Shown: positions 34,660 through 43,572 of the stretch, piece by piece
Layout: every line of letters begins with the position of its first letter
Numbering within the stretch: position 1 is the stretch's first letter
Assembly (NCBI RefSeq): GCF_024218775.1
Contig: NZ_CP100405.1
Span: forward strand, 299,879 to 363,878
Origin: Haloarcula marina
Lineage (GTDB): Archaea; Halobacteriota; Halobacteria; Halobacteriales; Haloarculaceae
Direction: 5' to 3'
DNA: 64,000 bases
The notes under the pieces: generated by a model
What the model was told of the DNA's origin: nothing
Seen by the model: the letters and a program-made list of their open reading frames with translations, nothing else
Database searches by the model: none
Made by a program: the position numbers and the translations under genes

Positions 34660-34807
34660 GTACGTCATGCGTCGGAGCTTCTACATAAATGCATTGCTCA
34701 GAACGGCGGCCCTGGTCCCACCGGTCATGGAAAGGCGGTGCCACCATGCAGCGCAATCGCCTCCATCCAAAATCTTATTTAGCCGCTATCAGATGGTGTT
34801 CGTACAC

Positions 34808-36265
34808 ATGGACAGCGAAATCGGTAACAAAACAGCTACGGCCACGTCAGCGGGAGCCGCGGACGAGGACGCCACGCAGTCGGTGAAGATCGGGTACGTC
34901 GGTGGCGGGAGTCGCGGGTGGGCCTACACGCTCATCAACGATCTCGCGCAGTGTACCGACATGAGTGGTGAGGTCGTACTGTACGATCTGGACTACGAGA
35001 GCGCCCAGCGCAATGCGGAGTTCGGAAACTGGGTGCAAGAGCGAGAGGGTGCGGTTGGCGAGTGGACCTATACGGCCGTCGAGGACCGCTCGGCGGCGCT
35101 GGAAGGTGCGGACTTCGTCATCCTCTCGACGCAGGACCCGCCAGCGGAGACGATGGCGCACGAGATCGATATCCCGTCCGAGTACGGCATCTACCAGTCG
35201 GTCGGCGACACCGTGGGACCTGGAGGCGTCGTCAGGGCGATGCGGACGATCCCAGTGTATCGGGATATCGCGCTTGCCATCGAGGAGCACTGTCCGGATG
35301 CGTGGGTGCTCAACTACACGAACCCGATGACGGTCTGCGTCCGAGCGCTGTACGAAGCGTTCCCGGACATCAACGCCATCGGGTGCTGTCACGAGGTGTT
35401 CCACACACAGGAGCACTTCGGCGAACTCGTCGCTGAGTACATGGATGAGCCTCAGCCCCCGCGGACCGAGATAGACGTGAACGTCAAGGGGATCAACCAC
35501 TTCACGTGGATCGACGAGGCAACGTGGCGCGGTCACGATCTGTTCCCGCTCCTGAAGCGCCACAGTGAGGAAGTGATCAGCGACCGCTCATTCGACCCGG
35601 GGGATCTCGACGACGCTTCGTACTTCGTAGACAACGAACTAGTTGCCTACGCGCTGTTCGATCGGTTCGGTATCTTCCCGGCGGCGGGCGACCGTCACCT
35701 CGCAGAGTTCGTCCCGTGGTTCCTCTCCGTGGACGACCCCGACGAGATTCAGTCGTGGGGTATCAAACTAACGCCGAGCGAGTACCGCGTCGAGCGACAG
35801 GAAGACGCCCTGGATAAATTCTACGACCCGATGGAGGGCGACGAAGAGTTCGAGTTCTTCGACTCGGGCGAGGAAGGCGTCTCGATGATGCGTGCGCTGC
35901 TCGGCGGCGAGCGTCTCCGAACAAATGTGAACGTTCCGAACGAGGGGCAGGCCCCGGACCTTCCCGCGGGCACGGTCGTCGAGACTAACGCCCTGTTTAC
36001 GCGGGGAGAGGTGACGCCGCTCGCGGCCGGAGAGCTCCCGCCACAGGTCCACAATGCGGTCTCGACGCACGTCCAGAATCAGGAGACGATCGTGGAAGCG
36101 GCTTTCGCGGGCGACGTGGACTTGGCGTTCCAGGCGTTCCTTAACGATCCGCTAGTCTCCGTGCCGATTACCGATGCCGAAGCGATGTTCCGTGACCTGA
36201 TCGAAGCGGTTGAGCCGTATCTCCAGAGTCACTGGGACCTCGACGGCGCAGCAGTGTTGTCGTAG
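34808..36265 (+). CDS. GH4-family glycosidase (alpha-galacturonidase/alpha-glucuronidase type)
   Basis: 485 residues from ATG 34808, preceded at about 30 nt by CTTATTTA. NAD-binding GYVGGGSRGWAYTLINDLAQ starts the protein; DFVILSTQDPP, NYTNPMTVCVRALYEAFPDI and the Mn-site motif IGCCHEVFHTQ (Cys and His ligands) follow, then DVNVKGINHFTW. GH4 enzymes use NAD+ and Mn2+ in a redox elimination mechanism; the CHEVFH version with GINHFTW is that of LplD-like alpha-galacturonidases and related alpha-glucuronidases rather than 6-phospho-glycosidases. A cytoplasmic enzyme, so oligosaccharides must be imported first. Next to SDR and CBM9-like genes on the same strand. Confidence 0.85.
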   Translation: MDSEIGNKTATATSAGAADEDATQSVKIGYVGGGSRGWAYTLINDLAQCTDMSGEVVLYDLDYESAQRNAEFGNWVQEREGAVGEWTYTAVEDRSAALEGADFVILSTQDPPAETMAHEIDIPSEYGIYQSVGDTVGPGGVVRAMRTIPVYRDIALAIEEHCPDAWVLNYTNPMTVCVRALYEAFPDINAIGCCHEVFHTQEHFGELVAEYMDEPQPPRTEIDVNVKGINHFTWIDEATWRGHDLFPLLKRHSEEVISDRSFDPGDLDDASYFVDNELVAYALFDRFGIFPAAGDRHLAEFVPWFLSVDDPDEIQSWGIKLTPSEYRVERQEDALDKFYDPMEGDEEFEFFDSGEEGVSMMRALLGGERLRTNVNVPNEGQAPDLPAGTVVETNALFTRGEVTPLAAGELPPQVHNAVSTHVQNQETIVEAAFAGDVDLAFQAFLNDPLVSVPITDAEAMFRDLIEAVEPYLQSHWDLDGAAVLS

Positions 36266-36346
36266 CGGATCGCTAGTAGCGAGCCATCATCCGACCGGTC
36301 CCAAACTATATTTTGTTGGCGCGGGTCCACGTAGACGAATTCGCAT

Positions 36347-37234
36347 ATGGAGACAGTACTAGTCACCGGTAGTCTCGGACGTCTCGGCCGCTGGACAGTC
36401 GATCACCTGACGGCCGACGATCGGATAGTCGTCGGCGTCGACCGGAAACATCCCGGTTCGGACGCCGATATCAGAGGAGACGTCCAGCTACGCGCCTGTG
36501 ATCTCACCGACCAGGGCGCAGTCTGGGAAATCATCCGCGATGTGGGACCGGATGCGATCGTCCACCTTGGAGCGATCCCGAATCCTGAGGTCCACAGCGG
36601 AACCCACGTCTTCGAGAACAACGTTATGAGCACCTACAACGTCCTCATGGCCGCCGGGGAGGCGGGCGTCCCGATCACGTGGGCATCGAGTGAGAGCGCG
36701 TACGGCTTCCCATTCGCACGCGAGCCCTCGCTCCCGGACTACCTCCCCATTGACGAAGACCATCCACTCCGGCCTGAGGACGCGTACGGCTCCTCGAAGC
36801 TCGTCGGCGAGGACATCGCAGAGATTGTGGCCCGCCGGTACGACGTTCCGATCGCGTCGTTACGCATCTCGAATGTCCAATACCCGGGGAACTACAGCGT
36901 GCTTGACGACCAAGACGACCTTGATGCTGGCGTCGGTAATTTCTGGTCGTACGTCGACGGGCGAGACGTCGCCAGCGCCGTTGAGGCGGCTATTGATGCG
37001 GAACTCACGGGCCACGAACCATTCGTCGTCGCGGCCACCGATACGTACCTCGACAGGCCGACGACGGATGCCTTCGAGGCGTATTTCGGTGAACTCCCCG
37101 ATGAGGTGGCGATCAACGGCCGCGAGTCGGCGCTCAGTTCGGCCAAGGCCCGTGACCTGCTGGACTGGGAGCCAAAACACAGGTGGCAAACAGCTGCACA
37201 GGAAGACGTTCCGACGCCGTCGATGACACAGTAA
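36347..37234 (+). CDS. NAD-dependent epimerase/dehydratase (SDR)
   Basis: 295 residues. TGSLGRLGRWTVDHL is the NAD-binding loop; catalytic Ser region ITWASSESAYGFPF and YGSSKLVGEDIAEIV supply Tyr and Lys. Late segments (RISNVQYPGNYS, FWSYVDGRDVASAVEAAI) fit extended SDRs acting on sugars. It is related to the uronate-dehydrogenase-like protein at 22937 but lacks the SNH-type motif, so it may be a different sugar dehydrogenase or epimerase. CTATATTTT about 37 nt before the ATG; likely its own promoter after the GH4 gene. Confidence 0.8.
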   Translation: METVLVTGSLGRLGRWTVDHLTADDRIVVGVDRKHPGSDADIRGDVQLRACDLTDQGAVWEIIRDVGPDAIVHLGAIPNPEVHSGTHVFENNVMSTYNVLMAAGEAGVPITWASSESAYGFPFAREPSLPDYLPIDEDHPLRPEDAYGSSKLVGEDIAEIVARRYDVPIASLRISNVQYPGNYSVLDDQDDLDAGVGNFWSYVDGRDVASAVEAAIDAELTGHEPFVVAATDTYLDRPTTDAFEAYFGELPDEVAINGRESALSSAKARDLLDWEPKHRWQTAAQEDVPTPSMTQ

Positions 37235-37298
37235 TGCTCGGGGAAATCCACCGTGCAGGATACCGCGCCATCCGACAGCGAACATTCGGGAGGCGTTC

Positions 37299-38021
37299 GT
37301 GAGATCGTACACTGTCGAGCGGACATACGACACCGTCCCGCTGACCGGACGCGTCGACGGGACTCCGTGGTGCGATGCGTCACGGCTCGCGGTCGATCAG
37401 TTCAATTGGCACAACAGCGGCCCAAAGCCCTTGACGACCGCGCGGCTCCTCTACGACGACGAGGCGCTCTACGCCCAGTTCCAGGTAGAAGACGAACACA
37501 TCACGTCAGTGGTGACGGAATTGAACGGGCCGACATTCGAGGATAGCTCGGTCGAACTGTTCGCCGATCCGCGCCCGAACACTGATTCGAATACCAGTGG
37601 GGATGAAGGCGGCGGAGGAGACGCTGATCAACGCTCGCGCTACTTCAACTTCGAAGCGAACTGTTGTGGCGTCTTCAAGCTCGCGTGGCAGGAAGAAGAT
37701 TGGCAGAAGCGTGCCATCGGTCGCGATTTGATCTCCCCAGAACTCGCTGACCAGATCGACGTGGCCACTTCGGTCGACGGACCGACCAGAGAGGCTCGGC
37801 CTACGGACGACGGCTGGTGGCTCGCCGCCCGAATCCCGTTCGTGGCCCTATCTGGGCTGACTGGTGTCGATATCAATCCCGAATCCGGGACGGTATGGTG
37901 TGGAAATGTCTACCGGAGCGGCGTCGAGCGCGACGCGATGAAAGCGACATGGAACCCGATGCCGACGCCAGAGCCAGACTACCACTCGCCGGAATTTTTC
38001 GGACGGCTCCGGTTCGCATAA
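37299..38021 (+). CDS. CBM9-like (DOMON-type) carbohydrate-binding protein
   Basis: 240 residues from GTG 37299 with a GGGAGGCG run just upstream. Beta-sandwich features of family 9 carbohydrate-binding proteins: LLYDDEALYAQFQVEDEHI, the motif FEDSSVELFADP, RYFNFEANCCGVFKL, WWLAARIPFVALSGL, WCGNVYR. A low-complexity acidic Gly insert (residues 90-108) interrupts it. No signal peptide, so it should be cytoplasmic, which is unusual for a CBM but common for CBM9-like stand-alone proteins in sugar operons. Downstream of the SDR by 64 bp. Confidence 0.75.
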   Translation: MRSYTVERTYDTVPLTGRVDGTPWCDASRLAVDQFNWHNSGPKPLTTARLLYDDEALYAQFQVEDEHITSVVTELNGPTFEDSSVELFADPRPNTDSNTSGDEGGGGDADQRSRYFNFEANCCGVFKLAWQEEDWQKRAIGRDLISPELADQIDVATSVDGPTREARPTDDGWWLAARIPFVALSGLTGVDINPESGTVWCGNVYRSGVERDAMKATWNPMPTPEPDYHSPEFFGRLRFA

Positions 38022-38057
38022 CGGTCGCCGTCCCCTCGTTTCCAATACACCAGAGCC

Positions 38058-38070
38058 GTTGCCGGGCAAC
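38058..38070. repeat. Short perfect palindrome
   Basis: GTTGCC-G-GGCAAC lies 36 bp after the CBM9-like gene, followed within 10 nt by TCTATATAC, a TATA-like word. Possible operator or transcript end; no gene with a known family follows on this strand. Confidence 0.35.
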
Positions 38071-38188
38071 AGTTTCTATATACATCATGCTCGGAGGACA
38101 CGAGGTGATGCCTTTGGGTCGAATACCCGGCGAAGAAATGAAAAAGGATGACCACGTCGGAGAGAAGACAGACGCGTCGGAGGGCAGC

Positions 38189-39676
38189 TTACGCGTCGAA
38201 GGCGTCTGACTCGGCGAGCACGTCCGAGTCAGCGAGGTCCCAGTCGGGCAGATACTCTGCTTCAGCGTCGACTAGTTCGGCGAATAGTTCGCGTGCGGTC
38301 TCGGTTTGGAGCGTTCGGACTTGGGGGTCGTTGAGGAACGCCTGGAACGCCAAGTCCACGTCGCCCGCGAAAGCCGCTTCCACGATCGTCTCGTGGTTGT
38401 TCACGTGGGGGATAATCTGGTTTCGGACCTGTCGCGGCAGCGGGCCAGCCGTGATCGGTTTGATGCTGTCGGGGGTGATGAGTGCGTTCGTCTCGACGAC
38501 CGCACCTTCGGGGAGATCGGAAATCTGTCCACGGTTCGGGAGGTTCACGTGGGTCTTCGTCGACCCACCGACCGTGAGCGACCGCATCAGATCGACGGCT
38601 ATCTCGCCTGAGGATTCGAGTTCGAAGTCCTCCTTGCCATCCATCCACGCCGTCACGTCGGTCGTCTGTTCGGATTCGGCGGGGTTCCAGTGCTTTGCAC
38701 GGTAATCGCTCGTCGTCCGCTTGACACCCCAGCGATTGAGGTCGTCGGGCATGTCGCCCTGGATGAACCACGTGCCGTATTCGACGAGGTGACGGTCGCC
38801 CGCCGCCGGGAGGATGCCGAAGCGCTGATACAGTTCATAGGTCACCTGGTTGTTGTCGACGAACGGGTCCTCGTCGGCCATCTCGTCGGTTGAGTACTCC
38901 CGTCGCACGCCATCCTGTTCGAGATGATAGTCGAGGACATCGAACAGGTCGACGCCGCGCCAGCGTGCCTCGTCTGCCCACGTGTAGTGGTTGATCCCCT
39001 TGACGTTGAGATCGATCTCGTCCCGATCAGGACGATCAACGTCGTAGTACTCCGCGACGAGGTCAGCAAGCATGTCCTGCGCGTGGAAAACCTCATGACA
39101 AAGGCCGATGGCGTTGATGTCCGGGAAGGCCTCGTACAGCGCTCGAGTGGCGAATGTGAGTGGGTTCGTGTAGTTGAGGACCCACGCGTCCGGGCAGTGC
39201 TCTTCGATGGCGTTCCCAAACTCTCGGTACACTGGAACCGTCCGCATGGCCCGCATGATCCCACCGGGACCGATCGTGGCGGCGACGGCCCCGTATATCC
39301 CGTAGTCCCGGGGGATATCGAGATCGTGGACGAACGTCTCTGCGGGATTGAACTGCGTCGAGAGGATGACGAAGTCCGCACCTTCCAGCGCCGCCGAGCG
39401 GTCCTCGACGGCGTTGTACGTCCAATCACCGACTGCCCCGTCCTTTTCTTGCACCCAGTTTCCGAACTCTGCGTTCAGCTGGGCGCTCTCGTAATCCATG
39501 TCGAACAGCGCTACCTCGCCCGAAATCTCTGTGCAAAGCGCCAGATCACGGAACAGCTTTGGAGGCCATTCACGAGCGCCACCGCCGATATAGGTGATCT
39601 TGACGTTCTCATCGGGAAGGTTCGGCAGCGAATCCTGTTCGCTATCCGCCATGAGTGGCTCTTGTCCAGAACTCAT
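38189..39676 (-). CDS. GH4-family glycosidase, second copy
   Basis: 495 residues from ATG 39676; AAAAAATAAG about 28 nt upstream makes this a leaderless start. Same architecture as the enzyme at 34808: ITYIGGGAREWPPKLFRDLA, ILSTQFNPAET, NYTNPLTFATRALYEAFPDI, the metal motif IGLCHEVFHAQ, and LNVKGINHYTWADEA. The two share long stretches but differ in the substrate loops, so they likely split the substrates (for example galacturonides versus glucuronides; inference). Encoded divergently from the DHDPS-family gene with only about 108 bp between the starts. Confidence 0.85.
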   Translation of the reverse strand: MSSGQEPLMADSEQDSLPNLPDENVKITYIGGGAREWPPKLFRDLALCTEISGEVALFDMDYESAQLNAEFGNWVQEKDGAVGDWTYNAVEDRSAALEGADFVILSTQFNPAETFVHDLDIPRDYGIYGAVAATIGPGGIMRAMRTVPVYREFGNAIEEHCPDAWVLNYTNPLTFATRALYEAFPDINAIGLCHEVFHAQDMLADLVAEYYDVDRPDRDEIDLNVKGINHYTWADEARWRGVDLFDVLDYHLEQDGVRREYSTDEMADEDPFVDNNQVTYELYQRFGILPAAGDRHLVEYGTWFIQGDMPDDLNRWGVKRTTSDYRAKHWNPAESEQTTDVTAWMDGKEDFELESSGEIAVDLMRSLTVGGSTKTHVNLPNRGQISDLPEGAVVETNALITPDSIKPITAGPLPRQVRNQIIPHVNNHETIVEAAFAGDVDLAFQAFLNDPQVRTLQTETARELFAELVDAEAEYLPDWDLADSDVLAESDAFDA

Positions 39677-39784
39677 AGCTAAACACCCGGAACGGGCACA
39701 CTTATTTTTTACTGTCACGGTGATTACCGCTGACCTACCCGTGTCGCCGATGACTTTATATTGCACGTCCCACATACTTCAGAT

Positions 39785-40723
39785 ATGTCAAAGGTAGCGG
39801 CTGATATCAAGACACGTCTACGGGGTGTCGCTGTCGGCCTCCTGACCCCGTTCGACGATGACCGCTCGATCGAACATGACAAGCTTACTGAGAACGCGAA
39901 ATCACTCTACGACGAAGGGATACGAACGTTTCTAGTCGCCGCCAATATCAGCGAGTATCACTCGCTCTCCCAGGACGAACGGATCGAGATCGCAACGACG
40001 GGTGTCGACGCACTTCCCGACGACGCCCTTGTCCTCGGTGGCGTCGGTGGCAGCACCGCAGACGCCACGGAACTGATCCGCGCCTACGATCAGGTTGGGG
40101 TGGACGTGATGATGATAATGCCCCCGGATCACACCTATCTCCACGAGCAGGGACTCTTGCAATACTACTCCAAACTGGGTGAGGCAACCGACCGTCCCTT
40201 GGTCCCATATGTTCGCGGATTCGATCCCTCGATCCAATATTTAGCCGATCTAACACACCTTGAAAACGTGATTGGGATCAAGTACGCGATCGAAGATCCG
40301 GTGAAGCTCGGTGCCGCCGTTGAGAAGGGTGCGGACGACGTGGTCTGGATCAACGGCCTCGCGGAACCGTACGCACTCTCCTACTGGATGGAAGGAGTGG
40401 AGGGATTCTCCGCAGGCGTCAGCAATTTCAGACCGGAAGTCGGTCTCGAACTTTTCGACGCACTCGCCGAGGAGGATTGGGAGCGCGCCCGAAAACTGCG
40501 CGATATCTGCCTCCCTTATCAACGGTTCCGCTCCGAAACAGGATCCGATAACACCCTCCCTGGTGCGAACAGCGTTGCAGCGATCAAGGCTGGCCTCGAA
40601 CTGGCCGGTCTTCACGGCGGTAACGTCCGGGAACCAATCGTCCAGCTGAACGAACGGGACAAACAGCGTGCAGAAGAGCTCTATCTCCAGCTCGACGACG
40701 AGATCAGCCAGCTCATCAACTGA
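39785..40723 (+). CDS. DHDPS-family enzyme, probably 2-keto-3-deoxy sugar-acid dehydratase
   Basis: 312 residues from ATG 39785 with TTTATATTG about 30 nt upstream. Class I aldolase-type barrel: GVAVGLLTPFDDDRSIEHDK, the proton-relay Tyr in MPPDHTYLHEQG, and the Schiff-base Lys in NVIGIKYAIEDP; VWINGLAEPYAL and FSAGVSNFRPE follow. The length and motifs fit 5-keto-4-deoxyglucarate dehydratase/decarboxylase (KdgD) or the pentonate-route KDX dehydratase of haloarchaea. Either would yield 2,5-dioxopentanoate, the substrate of the semialdehyde dehydrogenase here. A plain KDG aldolase remains possible. Confidence 0.83.
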   Translation: MSKVAADIKTRLRGVAVGLLTPFDDDRSIEHDKLTENAKSLYDEGIRTFLVAANISEYHSLSQDERIEIATTGVDALPDDALVLGGVGGSTADATELIRAYDQVGVDVMMIMPPDHTYLHEQGLLQYYSKLGEATDRPLVPYVRGFDPSIQYLADLTHLENVIGIKYAIEDPVKLGAAVEKGADDVVWINGLAEPYALSYWMEGVEGFSAGVSNFRPEVGLELFDALAEEDWERARKLRDICLPYQRFRSETGSDNTLPGANSVAAIKAGLELAGLHGGNVREPIVQLNERDKQRAEELYLQLDDEISQLIN

Positions 40724-41407
40724 GTATCCGAATAATTCCCGCGTCACACCGCTCTCTATGCGGCCCACAGTTGATTCGGCAGGCGGGAACGATTGTCTCA
40801 TCAAGTTCGAATACGGTACCGCAAATACTCAGTCTGGCTCCACACGGGGCCCTCTATCATCGTCACCGAAAGGGCCTTTCCGGCTATCAGGTATACAGTT
40901 GCGTTTTGGCTACCGTTGCTCCCGTTTTGATCACATCATTCTAGTTCGGGTATGGGGAACGACGTTTCTGAATGACCATCAGACTTGGAGACCCACCCGG
41001 GAGACATAAGTGGTCAATCTTCCAAATCTCATGCCAGGACCACTACTCCTGGAAATACGGTCATACTACAAAATCTCACGCATCACAGGACTCCATCTTC
41101 ACCGGTTGAGTGATCATTCGGCCCGTTTCAAACCGACATTTGTTCCCCTGCTGGGAACGGTTACTTTCTCGTGGCGATCAGCGCAGCCCCCGAGATTAAG
41201 GGTGCCTGACAATCATCCACAGTATTTGTTGTGAACTGCGGTTTTCGGTCCTGAATCCCCAGGAACCATGGGAAATACCACGAGGGAGCAGCCGCAGACC
41301 CAGATATGGAGATTAGTTAAAAGGTTCAGTGTTTGTCTGTAGGGAACGCTACTTTCGGCAGTTATTGAACAGCCCACTTTGGTTATCCCTCGAGGCTGAT
41401 GGTTGAT
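40724..41407. other. Long intergenic region with repeated GGGAACG words
   Basis: 684 bp without a convincing gene. It holds GGGAAC at 40785, 40955, 41153 and 41342, three of them followed within a few bases by TTTC (GGGAACGACGTTTC, GGGAACGGTTACTTTC, GGGAACGCTACTTTC). One of these forms the full palindrome at 41142-41158. This may be the former control region of a lost gene. Confidence 0.45.
41142..41158. repeat. GTTCCC-N5-GGGAAC palindrome, copy 3
   Basis: GTTCCC-CTGCT-GGGAAC, same arms, spacer length and 5' T as the copies at 22719 and 22839, here about 420 bp beyond the DHDPS-family gene. Confidence 0.6.
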
Positions 41408-42010
41408 TTAGTCTGTCAAACTATCGAACATTATTGTTACTTCCTTTTTATGTTGGAGACAATGCCCGGCACCCCACCATAACAACAATACTAGTGTTAT
41501 TTTTATTGAACCAGGGATCAAGCGTGACATCGTCCCGCTTGCAATCTCACCGTTACTGGGGTGAACCAGTCTAGCAGTATGGGCGCCATCCGTCGCCCAG
41601 GTTTTCTTGACTTCGTACCAAACGACCGTCTCGTAGGTGATATCACTCTCTCCTCCGAGGTGTGTGCTGTTCCCGCTTGGATAGGTGAACAAGTAGAATT
41701 CCTCTTCGTCGAAGTCCGTACTAATGTACTCCCGAATTTCGTGGTCTTGGACCAAAGATGAAGTTTGCACTTCCAGACGGATCCGGCGTCCGGAAATGAT
41801 ACCTGAACGTTTCTCCCGACTTTGGATTCCCGTCTAATTGTGAGTACCCATCCAGACTGGTGGTGTTGATCATCTCTGTGCTCGTCCCACTGAGCTCAAG
41901 TACAAAGCCTCCCCCGTTTACCGGGGAACGGACGATACTGGAAGCAGATTCGCCTCTGTGGAACGAATAATAACCATCCAAGGTGTTGTGCTCGAATCTC
42001 TGGATAAGGC
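41408..42010 (-). pseudogene. LamG-like carbohydrate-binding domain remnant
   Basis: Reverse-strand peptides in two frames form one lectin-type beta-sandwich: GGGFVLELSGTSTEMINTTS, LDGYSQLDGNPKSGETFRYH, SANFIFG, then after a frame change at about 41760 QDHEIREYISTDFDEEEFYL, FTYPSGNSTHLGGESDI and WYEVKKTWATDGAHTARLVH. This is the typical order of LamG/ConA-like modules at the end of secreted haloarchaeal glycoside hydrolases and lyases. After GEIAS the frame degenerates. No signal peptide or catalytic domain survives upstream, so it is the tail of a dead secreted enzyme, fittingly next to a uronide island. Confidence 0.6.
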
Positions 42011-42698
42011 TGTCGAAGCCCACTTCCACTGTCAGAATTTTCTTTGATGACCGCATAATTGTATCAAAATTTCGTTTTGGACGAATAAATGTAGGTACAA
42101 ATCCAATATAACTGTTATTGAATGTCATACATGTTGCATTTGTTTGTATGGCCTGCATTATGGTGTTATCGTAGACCGTTACAGTGTGAATCCTGTCGAT
42201 TTGCCAATCAATCTCCATCTGGTACCACGTATCTGGCGACAGAGAAAATCCACTAGTCGAATCGCGAGCGCGTCCCGAGTATCGGGGTCCGACCGAAACG
42301 GGCCTCGGTTGGATGACGACGGCGAGTCCGAAATACGGGATACGACATCTTGGCCCGCTCCTTCCTGCGTAGCTATCCGATTCATCGTCTCTACCCTCTC
42401 GAAAGGCGACCGAGCCAATTTCGAACGTGCGGAATCAAATTCACCTGGTGGACGCCGTCGAGAATCGGCGGTGGGAACAGCTGCATCGAATATCATCCGT
42501 CCCACCGATACCGCTACTTCAGCGAGGTTCGACGAGACACGTATCCACAATCTCTCACACTCACAACCTCGACCAGTCTCTCTAATCGAGGAGAATAGGA
42601 CGCCTGCGTAGCGAATGGTTCGGCTGCACCCAGAATGAACGCAAGACGCACCTATCCTCAACCACAGGACTATCCGACTGGAGAGCCTAGGTTATGAA
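42011..42698. other. Unassigned stretch upstream of the LamG-like remnant
   Basis: About 690 bp. Reverse-strand frames continue upstream of the LamG-like remnant (for example EIDWQIDRIHTVTVYDN at about 42190, and an N-terminal frame to 42661), and overlapping plus-strand frames exist too. None resembles a family I know; probably the decayed body of the same secreted-protein gene. Confidence 0.35.
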
Positions 42699-43298
42699 AT
42701 GGCAGATAATAAAGGCGGTCGAGACAAGCAAGCGCGAGACGCTGAGAGACGACAACAAGAGCGTGATGTCGCTACGGAACTGGAGCGAGGAGACGAAAAA
42801 GAGCCACCGGTTGAGGCAGCGGAACTCGGTGATTTCGAGACGGAACTCGAAGCAATGAACTTCCCGACGACAGGGACCGAGATCGTCGCAACACTTGGTG
42901 ACCACACGATAGAATCGGTCAAGGGGAGCTACAGGGTCGAGGATATCGTCCCGGAGACGGACGAGGAGACGTTCGACTCACCGGCTGCCGTGCGAGTGCA
43001 AGTACAGCGACCGACAGTTGCGGCGGCGATGAAACGAGTCGTCGAATCCAGTGAGACGCTTCGAAATACGGAGTTCAGTTGGTCACAGCGCAAAGCGTAC
43101 GAGATGACGTTCCAAGAACTCTCAGCGATCGACGCCGATGACGACGACGAAGGGATCACAGCCATCAGCGATTGGGTCGTCGACCAAATCCGCGAGAAAG
43201 AAACACTCCCGGCGTCCCGGGCCGTGCGTCGACAAGCGGCCAAGTTCTGTCGGGCGAACGGCTATGAGGTACGGGTCGACGAGTGGCTCGGTATCTAG
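42699..43298 (+). CDS. DUF5789-like haloarchaeal protein with charged N-terminus
   Basis: 199 residues. The first 45 are highly charged and helical (GGRDKQARDAERRQQERDVA), probably disordered or coiled coil. The middle has FETELEAMNFPTTGTEIVAT, GDHTIESVKG and YRVEDIVPETDEETFDSPAA, the pattern of DUF5789-like proteins, and the C-terminal third is helical and ends in VDEWLGI. The function is unknown. Stand-alone gene. Confidence 0.65.
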   Translation: MADNKGGRDKQARDAERRQQERDVATELERGDEKEPPVEAAELGDFETELEAMNFPTTGTEIVATLGDHTIESVKGSYRVEDIVPETDEETFDSPAAVRVQVQRPTVAAAMKRVVESSETLRNTEFSWSQRKAYEMTFQELSAIDADDDDEGITAISDWVVDQIREKETLPASRAVRRQAAKFCRANGYEVRVDEWLGI

Positions 43299-43572
43299 AG
43301 CCACGGGCATCCGAACCGACCGCTGTCACGTGCCAAGCGTGACCGATACGCACACCTATCGAACGGCCGTTTCAGGAGGAACGGTCCCGAGCCAACAGAT
43401 TTCAACGGAACCGTAAATCGTACCCACCCACGAGCGGGCAATAGCGAGCGAGCGGGGAGTCATAGTTCATCCGCTATCTGCATCGCAGTCGCCTGCGATT
43501 CGTGGAAACGCTGACCGCAGAAGCCCGATGCGGTATCCATCCCTACAAGTGCCCGCGCGCCTGTAATCGACT

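Noticed and set aside
42144..42611. Overlapping plus and minus frames upstream of the LamG-like remnant
   Set aside because: Neither frame shows a family pattern; left as unassigned decayed sequence.
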